Source: an uncultured Veillonellaceae bacterium (GTDB taxonomy: Bacteria > Bacillota > Negativicutes > Veillonellales > Dialisteraceae). From it: a stretch of 64,000 nt of DNA. The position numbers and the translations under genes were made by a program. Positions 17,220 through 23,965 of this stretch are shown one piece after another (position 1 is the first letter of the stretch; the number at the start of each line of letters is the position of its first letter). The stretch lies in NCBI GenBank assembly GCA_949286115.1, contig CASEBK010000031.1, forward strand, positions 62,001-126,000, read 5' to 3'. The notes beneath the pieces are model-generated. The model was not told where the DNA came from. It saw only the letters and a list, made by a program, of their open reading frames with translations, and did not search any database.

Positions 17220-18635
17220 TCACCACAGATCGTAGTCTGTGTTCACGATGTCCCCTCCGTCTTCGCTGACCACCGGCGCGGCGAATGTGAGCGCCAGCGC
17301 GTCGGCGTCGTTCGGCGAGGGGACGCCTTCTTTCTTCATCTCGTCCTTGCTTTTGAGCTGGATCTTCCCGTCCATCGTGGGCTTGATCTCCACATGGGTG
17401 AGATCGTCGATGAGCTGCCGATCCGCTGGGATGACGCCGCCGGTCTTCAGCCATTTCCTCATCTCGTTCCACATGTGGGCCCGCATGTTGACGCACTCCG
17501 GCGAGGGCGACGCGCCGGAGAAGGGAATGAGCGCCCAGGAGCGCCCCATGGTGACGCCCGCGCTGTAGATTCCTGTTCCGTATCCGAGGTCGATATACAC
17601 AGCCTGCGCGCGGTACTCGTCTTCGAAGCGGGCGATCATCCCGGCCACGGTCATGTCGTTGTCGTTTCTCGTGATGCGGGCGAGCTTCTTCGCGTAGAGC
17701 CCCTGCCTCATCCATATGGCCGTGGCGTCGCCTCCGCTCCACGCGGGGTCCACGCCGATCACCACGGGGGAGAATTTGTACTGCCCGTCGTGGAGGTTCC
17801 TTGCGAGGGAGGCTTTCACGAGCCCCAGTGAGATGAACTGAAGATCTGATGCGTCCGGAAATTCCCCGGTCACGCGGACCTTGAAGAAGTCGCTGTCTTC
17901 TCCGTAGGCTTCGGCCCACTGCGCGATCTTTTTCTTGTCGGAGAATCGCACGGTACGGCTGTCTACCTGCCGCGTGTCCCAGTACGCCCGGAATTTGTGG
18001 AACGCGTCGTAAAATCTCCCCGTATTTCTCGTGGGGTTCCCGAAGGCGCACCACAGACGCTCCGTGTTGGCGTCGGTGAGCGCCCCTTCGGCGACTTCCC
18101 AGATCTTGTCGTCTATGGCGGAGGCTTCGTCAAAGATGAGGAAAGTCCGGTTCCCCTGATTATGGAGGCCCGCGAAGGCTTCGGTGTTGTTGACGCTCCA
18201 CGGAATGGCGTCTACCCGCCAGTTTTTCTCATGCCCCGGCTCTGCGGAGAACATGGCTGTCGCCGTGACTTTCATCAGGGACCCCGCCAGGCACAGAGAG
18301 TGCCACTTCATGAGCTCCGGCCATGTCTTCGTGAGGAGCTGCGTCTCCGTGTTGGCGGTGACGACGCCCCGCGTGTTCTCATGGGTCGCCATGGCCCACA
18401 GGATGAGCCACGCCACGAGGGCGGATTTCCCGATACCGTGGCCGGAGGCTACCGCTTCCTGCACCACGCTGTCCGGCGAGATCCGCTCACCTATGCTTTT
18501 CAGCACGTCCCGCTGCCACGGCTCCGGTCCCGTCTGATCTTTCAGCATGCCCTCGCCCCACGGAAAGGCCCAGTACACGAAGCCCAGCGGGTCGTGCGTG
18601 AGGGCCGCCAGGTCATTGATCAGCTCTTGATTCAT
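17220..18635 (-). CDS. Terminase large subunit
   Basis: 471 residues. It is the ATP-driven DNA packaging motor and headful or site-specific nuclease. The Walker A region reads SGHGIGKSALVAWL (about residues 64-77), Walker B with catalytic acid reads TFLIFDEASAIDD (about 165-177), and the RNase H-like nuclease domain begins with VIGVDPAWSGGDATAIW (about 285-302), supplying the first metal-binding Asp. Length matches the family. It overlaps the end of the small terminase gene by 23 bases and precedes the portal genes, the usual order. Confidence 0.95.
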   Translation of the reverse strand: MNQELINDLAALTHDPLGFVYWAFPWGEGMLKDQTGPEPWQRDVLKSIGERISPDSVVQEAVASGHGIGKSALVAWLILWAMATHENTRGVVTANTETQLLTKTWPELMKWHSLCLAGSLMKVTATAMFSAEPGHEKNWRVDAIPWSVNNTEAFAGLHNQGNRTFLIFDEASAIDDKIWEVAEGALTDANTERLWCAFGNPTRNTGRFYDAFHKFRAYWDTRQVDSRTVRFSDKKKIAQWAEAYGEDSDFFKVRVTGEFPDASDLQFISLGLVKASLARNLHDGQYKFSPVVIGVDPAWSGGDATAIWMRQGLYAKKLARITRNDNDMTVAGMIARFEDEYRAQAVYIDLGYGTGIYSAGVTMGRSWALIPFSGASPSPECVNMRAHMWNEMRKWLKTGGVIPADRQLIDDLTHVEIKPTMDGKIQLKSKDEMKKEGVPSPNDADALALTFAAPVVSEDGGDIVNTDYDLW

Positions 18636-19092
18636 GTAGGCGTTCCCTCGCTTTCTTCAGTGCGTCCGTTGTCCCGATCTCGCCGGACAGCTCCAGCTCC
18701 TGCTTGTCCCGCCAGTGTTTCGGCTTTCTGTTCTTCAGCCAGAATATCGCCGCTATCGTGTCCGGCGGGATCTCCCGGACCGTCTCCCGTTCCGTCACGG
18801 ACACTTTCCCCGTCACGGGATCTTTCACCCGGTGTACCGTTTTCTCCGTCACCGTGCACCCGCACGCCCGTTTGTACAGCGCGTTTTCCACGCGGAAGTC
18901 TGCCACATCCTTACTGATCTTTAGGGCCTGACAAAGTTGACAGAATTTTTCCTTCCACCGGGAGAGAGTCCGGCAGCTGATCCCCATGTTGTGTGCGATG
19001 TCTTCTTCCGTGAGTCCCTGCCGAGCCCAGCCGCCGATGAGTTCGAGGCCGTCCGGAGAGATCCACTTATCCCACCGTTTCGGCGTCGGCAT
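18613..19092 (-). CDS. Terminase small subunit
   Basis: 159 residues. The N-terminus contains a helix-turn-helix (LTEEDIAHNMGISCRTLSRW, about residues 27-47) used for binding the packaging site. The C-terminal part (IAAIFWLKNRKPKHWRDKQE) is the motif that marks phage terminase small subunits and contacts the large subunit. A GGAGGTGAGG site precedes the start. The gene is the first of the late operon, just downstream of a bidirectional terminator. Confidence 0.88.
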   Translation of the reverse strand: MPTPKRWDKWISPDGLELIGGWARQGLTEEDIAHNMGISCRTLSRWKEKFCQLCQALKISKDVADFRVENALYKRACGCTVTEKTVHRVKDPVTGKVSVTERETVREIPPDTIAAIFWLKNRKPKHWRDKQELELSGEIGTTDALKKARERLHESRADQ

Positions 19093-19115
19093 GTCCTCAC
19101 CTCCTTTCTGGCACG

Positions 19116-19148
19116 AAAAAACGCCGGATGTAAAAATCCGACGTTTTC
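19116..19148. terminator. Intrinsic terminator between early and late regions
   Basis: Arms ACGCCGGAT (19121-19129) and ATCCGACGT (19136-19144) pair with one mismatch and are flanked by A5 on the left and T4 on the right, so the hairpin can work on both strands. On the minus strand it follows the early genes and precedes the terminase genes, implying that late transcription needs antitermination or its own promoter. Confidence 0.65.
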
Positions 19149-19204
19149 CTTTTTCGCTGGTACTATCTTACCACGTTTCTTCCCGGAAATTTTCCCATAA
19201 AATT

Positions 19205-19636
19205 TCAAATCCGAAGGATCCCCCGCTGGATTGCTTCCATGGCAATGAGCGCCACCACCCGGTCTCTCCGCCGGTAGAGCGTCTCTTTGTTCATGTGCAG
19301 CCTCTCAGTTTCGTCTCTCCACTTCGCCCCCCGCTCCATGCCCTCTATGAGATCCCGCCCGCTCGCATCCATCCCTGCTTTCACCCGGTCCACGCAGCCG
19401 ATCCACGCCTCCGGGTTTTCCAGATATAGCCCGCCCGCCATGTGTATGATGGGCAGCGGCGTCATGTTGATCTCCGCTTCCTTCGCCGTGGGGTTCGATA
19501 CGTAGCCCTCCCCGTGCATTTCCGGCGCGCCCTTTCGCGCTTTCCTTTCCGCCCGAGCACATGCCGTCTCTTCCCGGATCTCTTTCATGTGCTTCAGCAC
19601 GAATCTGACCTTCCGGTCCACCCAATCTCCGTACAT
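19205..19636 (-). CDS. Probable late-gene transcription regulator (ArpU/RinA-like)
   Basis: 143 residues, last gene of the early block and directly upstream of the terminase genes. The layout (basic N-terminus VDRKVRFVLKHMKEIREET, a variable middle, then an ERLHMNKETLYRRRDRVVAL helix-turn-helix at the C-terminus) resembles ArpU/RinA-type regulators, which sit in this position in many Gram-positive phages and switch on packaging and structural genes. The C-terminal motif looks like a sigma-70 region 4 HTH. No experimental family assignment is possible here; a late activator is the best reading of sequence plus position. Confidence 0.5.
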   Translation of the reverse strand: MYGDWVDRKVRFVLKHMKEIREETACARAERKARKGAPEMHGEGYVSNPTAKEAEINMTPLPIIHMAGGLYLENPEAWIGCVDRVKAGMDASGRDLIEGMERGAKWRDETERLHMNKETLYRRRDRVVALIAMEAIQRGILRI

Positions 19637-19645
19637 TTTTCCTCC

Positions 19646-19849
19646 TCATACGCCCCCGTATAGCGCCCGCGTCACGGCCTTCATCCACACTTCCAGCTCA
19701 TCAATGTCTCTTCCCATCTCAAGCAGCGCGTTCCGGATCTCTTCCTCCCCGCCGTTTCGGCCCGCTGCCTGACGTATCCTCCGCGCCTCTTCCAGCAGAG
19801 CTTCCGCTTCTCGTTCCAGTTTCTCCGCTTCGATCTCAATCACTTTCAC
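19646..19849 (-). CDS. Small coiled-coil protein
   Basis: 67 residues starting at a GTG codon that lies inside the end of the upstream gene, with GAGGAGAG before it. Nearly the whole protein is charged helix (IEAEKLEREAEALLEEARRI), predicted as a coiled coil, followed by a Gly/Glu turn and a second helix. Its function is not recognisable. The gene is tightly packed between neighbours, which supports that it is real. Confidence 0.55.
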   Translation of the reverse strand: MKVIEIEAEKLEREAEALLEEARRIRQAAGRNGGEEEIRNALLEMGRDIDELEVWMKAVTRALYGGV

Positions 19850-20129
19850 AGTCTCTCTCCTCTTTCATCCTCTTCGAGATTTCCCAGTATTCCTTCTTGT
19901 GCGCTTCTCCCAGTCCCTGGAATTTCCAACGCCTTTTCTCCCTGTCGTAGATATCGGCAGTCGTTCCGTCAACCATCACCATGAGGAAGCTGTATTTCGG
20001 GTGCATCATCATGATCTCCCGGACCCCCTCCTCGATATCCCGAAGCTCCTCCTCTTCGCTCTCATAATGCCTTATGACGCGCACGTTCGACATGCCCTCC
20101 GTCGCTTTTATCAGATCTCTTACATCCAT
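19836..20129 (-). CDS. Hypothetical early phage protein
   Basis: 97 residues, acidic. A GGAGGG ribosome site lies nine bases upstream. The middle segment YSFLMVMVDGTTADIYDR reads as a beta hairpin; both ends are charged helices. I recognise no family. A shorter possible frame (20062-20181, 39 codons) overlaps its start in another phase, but its support is weak. Confidence 0.55.
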   Translation of the reverse strand: MDVRDLIKATEGMSNVRVIRHYESEEEELRDIEEGVREIMMMHPKYSFLMVMVDGTTADIYDREKRRWKFQGLGEAHKKEYWEISKRMKEERDCESD

Positions 20130-20245
20130 TTCTCATTCCCTCCACGATTTCGTCTATACGCTCGATGAAGCTCAGCATCATATCGGCCTCTCCGGCTACG
20201 TCTTCTCTCAGCAGAAATATACGCCGTCCATGTCTCTGATCTCTC

Positions 20246-20416
20246 TCATTGGTCCTCCCTCCTCGCGAGCTCCGCCAGAATCACCGCTGCCGCGTCTTCG
20301 AGACTTTCGCTGTCCCATCGGACGACGGCCCCGATGATCTCATCCGTGAGCTCCCACTTCGCCTTTGCTTTCTTTCGGCGGGCCATTTCCAGCACCCGCC
20401 GTTCTGTTTCTTCCAT
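20246..20416 (-). CDS. Small hypothetical protein overlapping rep
   Basis: 56 residues (MEETERRVLEMARRKKAKAK...). It starts within the 3' part of the replication initiator gene in another frame, with a strong GGAAAGGAGG site before the ATG. A basic N-terminal helix is followed by an acidic helix ending LAELARREDQ. No family is recognised. The nested start over 136 bases suggests translational coupling with rep. Confidence 0.5.
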   Translation of the reverse strand: MEETERRVLEMARRKKAKAKWELTDEIIGAVVRWDSESLEDAAAVILAELARREDQ

Positions 20417-21126
20417 TCGCTCCTCCTTTCCCGGAATGCCGCAAGCTGTACGGGGAACCCGTCCCCGCCCACATAGTTCTCCACGGAGACGAGCTCCATC
20501 CCCTCCGGCGTGGGCGGAGTCTCTTTCCACCGCGCCGCGTGGATCGTCCGGTAGTGCACTTCCGGCTGGATGAGATTTTTCGACCCCACCCACCGCGTCT
20601 TCTGCTTTCCCTCCCTGACGTTCCTCTTCGCTTCCTTGATGAGATACTTCGCCAGATTCTTCGCGTCCTCCGGCTCCCCGTCGAACCGCTGGAAGCCGTA
20701 CCGGTTGATGAGGCCGTTCCCCCACAGAGACTCGCACTCCGCCCGCGTCACGCCGTCATTGATGATGAGGTGATGGTGGAGGCGCTTTCCTCTGTACTCC
20801 GTGGTGTAGATGTACCGGAGCTCCAGCCCCTTCTTCTTGTAGGCGCTCTTGAGCCGCCGAAGGAAATTGCGGATCTCTTTCTTCGCCGTCTCGTAGTCCG
20901 GCTCTTCCCGGTAGGTGAGGGTCACGTAGAGATCGTCCCTTTTGAAATTGGTGAGGATCGTCCGGCGGAGCTTCTCCTCCGCCCGCTTCCCATTCACCGC
21001 CGCCACGTCCTCCGGTGTCCGTCTCCAGTTCGGGGCGCGATTCTTCTTTCCGCCCAGCCGCCAGCAGAAATATTTTTTGATCTCCACATATCCGGGGGCT
21101 GTGAAAATTTCTTTTCGGTATGGCAT
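20281..21126 (-). CDS. HUH rolling-circle replication initiator
   Basis: 281 residues. It should nick the origin and join DNA ends through a tyrosine. The HUH metal-binding motif is LHHHLIIN (His117 and His119), preceded by the strand LRYIYTTEYRGKR and followed by ESLWGNG. The catalytic-tyrosine motif is AKYLIKE (Tyr161). This combination matches the rolling-circle replication-associated proteins (ORF2/G2P-like) found in phages and plasmids of Firmicutes. No strong ribosome site precedes the ATG at 21126, which may leave room for translational control. It is the only recognisable replication gene in this part of the prophage. The C-terminal 45 residues overlap a nested small gene and are low complexity. 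Confidence 0.8.
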   Translation of the reverse strand: MPYRKEIFTAPGYVEIKKYFCWRLGGKKNRAPNWRRTPEDVAAVNGKRAEEKLRRTILTNFKRDDLYVTLTYREEPDYETAKKEIRNFLRRLKSAYKKKGLELRYIYTTEYRGKRLHHHLIINDGVTRAECESLWGNGLINRYGFQRFDGEPEDAKNLAKYLIKEAKRNVREGKQKTRWVGSKNLIQPEVHYRTIHAARWKETPPTPEGMELVSVENYVGGDGFPVQLAAFRERRSEWKKQNGGCWKWPAERKQRRSGSSRMRSSGPSSDGTAKVSKTRQR

Positions 21127-21163
21127 GATATCGTCCGAGAAATAATACTCTTAGCAAGATCGC

Positions 21164-21187
21164 AAAAGGGGCGCGGGCCCCCTTGCT
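21164..21187 (-). promoter_or_regulatory. Possible attenuator hairpin in rep leader
   Basis: On the minus strand AAGGGG (21184-21179) pairs with CCCCTT (21171-21166) across a seven-base loop and is followed by TTTT, a short intrinsic-terminator-like element about 40 bases before the rep start. An alternative pairing, CTTGCT (21182-21187) with AGCAAG (21153-21158), uses part of the same arm, so the two structures exclude each other. The U-tract is short, so this is only a candidate. Confidence 0.35.
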
Positions 21188-21188
21188 G

Positions 21189-21217
21189 TCGACATTCCCG
21201 GGCTTTCGTGCTATACT
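21189..21217 (+). promoter_or_regulatory. Promoter of antisense RNA to rep leader
   Basis: TCGACA (21189-21194), a 17-base spacer and TATACT (21212-21217) make a near-consensus sigma-A promoter on the plus strand, where no plus-strand gene follows. The start of transcription would be near 21224. Confidence 0.6.
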
Positions 21218-21223
21218 TTTTTC

Positions 21224-21285
21224 GTAAGGATTTTTTGCACGAAATATCCGGGAAACGCTCCTGTGTCGCCAGGGGCGTTTTTCAT
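21224..21285 (+). ncRNA. Candidate counter-transcribed RNA over rep leader
   Basis: From the promoter just upstream, a transcript of about 60 bases would end at an intrinsic terminator: AAACGCTCCTG (21253-21263) pairs fully with CAGGGGCGTTT (21270-21280, one G-U pair, loop of six) and runs into TTTTT. It contains no open frame of note and is complementary to the leader of rep on the other strand. The arrangement is that of antisense RNAs controlling rolling-circle plasmid initiators such as pT181 repC. Transcription has not been shown; the call rests on promoter plus terminator. Confidence 0.5.
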
Positions 21286-21707
21286 TTGTTCCGCTGCCAG
21301 CGCAGGTGCCAGAGGATGTACTTTGCCCGTTCGGCAAGCCGCGCTTTCGGCAGGAGCACCGCCGTCCGATACCTGCAGTGGTGCCCCATGTCCCAGGCGC
21401 ATCCCCGGCAGTGCTTCGGGCAGAGGTTCTTTTTCCGCTTCGGGCAGGATATCTCTTCTCTCATGACGGCTCCGCACACAGGGCACACGCGGTTTCCCTC
21501 CGGCTTTAGCCATTGGATCTCCGCTGCCACGTTATGCATCTCTCCCGGCAGCTCGTACACGAGCCCCGTCCATCCCTCCGTCAGCCGGAAGGATACGCGC
21601 GGCCCCGTCGGGCTCTCCCGGTATCCGTCTCCGTCCGGTGTGAGGAAGAGACAGCCTCCCCGCAGGAAAAAAGAAGGCGCGTCCGGCCATGCGGCGATAT
21701 GCCCCAT
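21282..21707 (-). CDS. Cysteine-rich phage protein
   Basis: 141 residues from MGHIAAWPDAPSFFLRGG. The N-terminal half is beta-rich (CLFLTPDGDGY, RVSFRLTEGWTGLVYELPG). The C-terminal half has seven Cys in CPVCGAVM, then CPKRKKNLCPKHCRGCAW and HHCRYR, which can bind one or two zinc ions. The start follows the upstream stop by about 20 bases with AAAAAGG upstream. The family is not recognised; a nucleic-acid-binding role is possible. It is the gene immediately before rep and the antisense RNA terminator overlaps its last codons. Confidence 0.55.
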   Translation of the reverse strand: MGHIAAWPDAPSFFLRGGCLFLTPDGDGYRESPTGPRVSFRLTEGWTGLVYELPGEMHNVAAEIQWLKPEGNRVCPVCGAVMREEISCPKRKKNLCPKHCRGCAWDMGHHCRYRTAVLLPKARLAERAKYILWHLRWQRNK

Positions 21708-21727
21708 GTACTGGACGCCTTTTTCTC

Positions 21728-22147
21728 TCAGGCACCACCGCGCCGCCGGGCCGTGCACCGTCTCGCCAGCATGCGCCCCAGTGCTTCGTCCGTCTTTTCT
21801 TCCACGATACGGATCTCCTCTTCGTGCAGTGCGCGCCATTCTTCTACCTCCCCGCATGTCAGATAGGCTTTCAGCAGCCTCTTCGCCTTCGTCTCCCTGT
21901 CGTGGACGATCTGATGGATCTCCGGCGGCAGCATGATCACGTTGTCCTCCCGGTCCATGGATATGAGACCCGCCCTGTGGTCCACGTGGTGGAGCACCAT
22001 CCCCTCCATCGTCTCCGGCGGTTCCGCCCACGGGTCCCCGCCCACGAGGGGCAGGGCAAAATATCTCTTGTAAGCTTCCCAGCAGTCTACGTCCCGCTGC
22101 CACACCATCTCTCTAAGGGCGCCATAGCAGCTATTGATCCTCTTCAT
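21728..22147 (-). CDS. HNH-type nuclease-like protein
   Basis: 139 residues from MKRINSCYGALREMVWQRD (GGAGG upstream). The segment MVLHHVDHRAGLISMDREDN followed by VIMLPPEIHQIVHDRETK has the His-His...Asn...His spacing of HNH endonucleases (beta-beta-alpha metal fold). Missing Cys pairs mean it lacks the structural zinc site seen in many HNH proteins. HNH proteins in phages assist packaging or act as homing enzymes; this one lies in the early region rather than by the terminase, so its job is open. Confidence 0.6.
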   Translation of the reverse strand: MKRINSCYGALREMVWQRDVDCWEAYKRYFALPLVGGDPWAEPPETMEGMVLHHVDHRAGLISMDREDNVIMLPPEIHQIVHDRETKAKRLLKAYLTCGEVEEWRALHEEEIRIVEEKTDEALGRMLARRCTARRRGGA

Positions 22148-22340
22148 CGTCCGCCTCCAGCACAAAATATTCGCTCGTTCCATATCTCCTTGCCGTGAGC
22201 GCCAGCTCCCATCCCGGGTAGCCGTCCGCCAGCACGGCGAGGTCTTTTTTCATGCGCGTCACATCAGCGTCCACACATACCGCGCCGCCGTCATCGCGGC
22301 CAACGCCATCAGCGCCGCTCCGATCCATTTCCCCATTCAT
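22131..22340 (-). CDS. Small acidic hypothetical protein
   Basis: 69 residues from MNGEMDRSGADGVG, with GAGGAG seven bases upstream. The last 40 residues (MKKDLAVLADGYPGWELALT, then ARRYGTSEYFVLEADDEEDQ) look like a folded domain; the first 29 are low complexity. A second frame from 22336 would give a 25-residue hydrophobic peptide (MGKWIGAALMALAAMTAARY...) ending just before the inner ATG of this gene, so the true arrangement may be two tiny genes. No family is recognised. Confidence 0.45.
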   Translation of the reverse strand: MNGEMDRSGADGVGRDDGGAVCVDADVTRMKKDLAVLADGYPGWELALTARRYGTSEYFVLEADDEEDQ

Positions 22341-22488
22341 CCCGGATCTCCTCTTTCGTCTTCCCGAAATACATCGCAAGCGCCCTCTGCGCCATCGCCG
22401 CCGTCGTGATCCCGAAGAGATCCGCCAGCCGCGCCATATCGTCGTACACTTCCTTCGGCAGTGTCACCGTCAGCACCTTCGTCTCCAT
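22309..22488 (-). CDS. Ribbon-helix-helix DNA-binding protein
   Basis: 59 residues, METKVLTVTLPKEVYDDMAR... . The short strand KVLTVTLP followed by two helices (KEVYDDMARLADLF and TTAAMAQRALAMYF) is the classical ribbon-helix-helix (Arc/CopG) layout. It probably binds DNA as a dimer and represses an early promoter. A TAGGAGGGGG ribosome site lies close before the ATG, and the 3' end overlaps the next gene. Confidence 0.65.
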   Translation of the reverse strand: METKVLTVTLPKEVYDDMARLADLFGITTAAMAQRALAMYFGKTKEEIRDEWGNGSERR

Positions 22489-22497
22489 GTCCCCCTC

Positions 22498-22749
22498 CTA
22501 ATTCAGCCGCCTCATCTTTGCGCCCCGTTCCCGGATGCTCCTTCTCAATGCTTCCACGGCGATGAGCATGTCTTCCGTATCATTCCCGCAGGCCCCGGCG
22601 ATCATGCCCTGGATCGCACTCAGAAACTCCGACGTATCGTCGGTCGTGCTCACCACCCGGAGCTTCGTGTCGTCCAGCACCACGGCCAGCACGTATTTCT
22701 GCCCGGCAAGGACCTTCCGCGCCTTTTCATACGCTTTCTCCGCTTCCAT
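22498..22749 (-). CDS. Hypothetical early phage protein
   Basis: 83 residues from MEAEKAYEKARKVL, chosen for its GGAGG six bases upstream. It has a helix, then a beta pair (KYVLAVVLDDTKLRVVSTTD), then a helix containing LSAIQGMIAG and a basic tail (RSIRERGAKMRRLN). No family recognised. It overlaps the previous gene by 23 bases. Confidence 0.5.
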   Translation of the reverse strand: MEAEKAYEKARKVLAGQKYVLAVVLDDTKLRVVSTTDDTSEFLSAIQGMIAGACGNDTEDMLIAVEALRRSIRERGAKMRRLN

Positions 22750-23194
22750 CGGCGTCCTCCACATACCCCGGCATACACAGGATCTCCACATCGTGCGCCG
22801 GTTCCGATGTCACCCACAGCACGCGGCTCTCTCTGTCCACGTGCCAGTCATAGTCTTCCTTCGCATCCAGCAGGCCGAAAAGAGACTGCGGATACCACGC
22901 GGTGAGGCTCTTGTCATCGGCCCGCACCAGGTGATACAGATCATCCGGCCCGGCCACCATGCGGTTCACCGGCTTCGCCCGTACCTTTCCCGCAAGGTCT
23001 TCCCACAGCTGCGGCATGTTCTCCGTCTCCTGCTGCCACGACAGACGGAACGGGTCCTGCTCATCAGGCAGACGGACGATGACGCCGGGGTAGATATCTA
23101 TATACCGCGCCCCCTGCGCCCGGTAAAACGTCACCGGCACGTCCTTCTCATACCGCTTCAACAGTTCGCTCCGGATCTTTCTGTAGTTCAGCAT
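22727..23194 (-). CDS. Hypothetical early phage protein
   Basis: 155 residues with a GAGGAGGG site. It is acidic and mixed alpha/beta, with RYIDIYPGVIVRLPDEQDPF near the N-terminus and RVLWVTSEPAHDVEIL near the C-terminus. No motif points to an enzyme. It lies between two zinc-knuckle genes upstream and smaller genes downstream, all coupled by short overlaps. Confidence 0.55.
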   Translation of the reverse strand: MLNYRKIRSELLKRYEKDVPVTFYRAQGARYIDIYPGVIVRLPDEQDPFRLSWQQETENMPQLWEDLAGKVRAKPVNRMVAGPDDLYHLVRADDKSLTAWYPQSLFGLLDAKEDYDWHVDRESRVLWVTSEPAHDVEILCMPGYVEDADGSGESV

Positions 23195-23405
23195 GTTTTC
23201 TTTCCCTCCTCGTCGGTTTCTTCGTGGAATATCTCCACTCCAGATGCTTCACGGGCCGCTCCGGCCGGGCCGAGGCCGCAGGCACGCCGCAGTCCCGGTG
23301 GCACGGCATGCAGACTCCGTCCACCGTCGTCCACGTCTCCAGCCCCGGATAGATCGTCCGCCCGCACAGACAGCATGTCTTACCCGTTCCCTGTCTGTGC
23401 TTCAT
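23148..23405 (-). CDS. Small zinc-ribbon protein
   Basis: 85 residues, starting at ATG 23405 that overlaps the upstream stop (ATGA). Cys pairs CCLCGRTIYPG and CMPCHRDCG can form one zinc site. The C-terminal half is basic (RRERKHAELQ). The family is not recognised; a nucleic-acid-binding role is likely. It is third in a run of small metal-binding proteins in the early operon. Confidence 0.55.
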   Translation of the reverse strand: MKHRQGTGKTCCLCGRTIYPGLETWTTVDGVCMPCHRDCGVPAASARPERPVKHLEWRYSTKKPTRRERKHAELQKDPERTVEAV

Positions 23406-23689
23406 GGCCAATCCCTTTTTCTCTTGTCATACCGGTGTCGGAAATATCTCCGTGAACACGGCCCGCTGCAGAACGCCGCCCTGTGGTCTTTTTCGCTCCG
23501 CACCCGCACCGTCTTTCCGCACTGTTTACACTGAAACTCACGGATCACCGGCCCCGTTCCTTCTTCGTAGATATGCGTTTTCCCATACCTTCTCCAGTAC
23601 TTTTCCTGATGAAACTGCGAGCAGAACACCTGATTCTCCGTGTACGGTTCAAACGGCTCCCCGCACAGCTTACAGATCCGTGTTTCCAT
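23402..23689 (-). CDS. Double zinc-knuckle protein, paralog of a host gene
   Basis: 95 residues from METRICKLCGEPFEPYTENQ. It holds two treble-clef-like units: CKLCGEPF...VFCSQFH and CKQCGKTVRVRSEKDHRAAF followed by CSGPC. The second unit closely resembles the host protein encoded at 60322-60861 (CKHCGEEVRV...TKFCSQRC). Both have aromatic and basic residues after the last Cys. The role is unknown; single-stranded nucleic-acid binding is a fair guess. It overlaps the HU-like gene by 20 bases. Confidence 0.65.
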   Translation of the reverse strand: METRICKLCGEPFEPYTENQVFCSQFHQEKYWRRYGKTHIYEEGTGPVIREFQCKQCGKTVRVRSEKDHRAAFCSGPCSRRYFRHRYDKRKRDWP

Positions 23690-23954
23690 TGATGTACTCC
23701 CTGAGCGACTTGCTCGGATAGAAACGGACCGTCGCGTGCGCAGGCACCTCCGTCTCCCGCCCGCCGATCGTCCACGTCTTCGCTGGGATCTCCCGCACCT
23801 TGAAAGCGCCGAACCGTCGGAGATACACGTCGTCTCCGTCCCGCAGACAGTCCGCGACATACCGGCACAGCGCCTCCGTGAACTTCTCCGCGTCCTTCTT
23901 CAGAAATCCCTGCATCTGCATGTAGTCCAGCAGATCCTGCTTCCGTCTGTCCAT
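23670..23954 (-). CDS. HU/IHF-family DNA-binding protein
   Basis: 94 residues. It has the HU layout: an N-terminal helical dimer part (KKDAEKFTEALCRYVADCLR), the turn VYLRRFGAFKVREIPAKT, and a C-terminal VRFYPSKSLREYING ending, where HU has the conserved FxPSKxL motif. The DNA-embracing arm is short (WTIGGRETEVPAHAT). It probably bends DNA in replication, integration or packaging. An AAAGGAGG site precedes the start at 23954; the open frame extends further upstream but would overrun the LysM gene. Confidence 0.8.
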   Translation of the reverse strand: MDRRKQDLLDYMQMQGFLKKDAEKFTEALCRYVADCLRDGDDVYLRRFGAFKVREIPAKTWTIGGRETEVPAHATVRFYPSKSLREYINGNTDL

Positions 23955-23965
23955 GGTCTCCTCCT

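Noticed and set aside
20062-20181. 39-codon frame between rep-nested gene and the 97-residue gene
   Set aside because: Mostly overlaps a better-supported gene and its composition is not protein-like after the first 18 residues.
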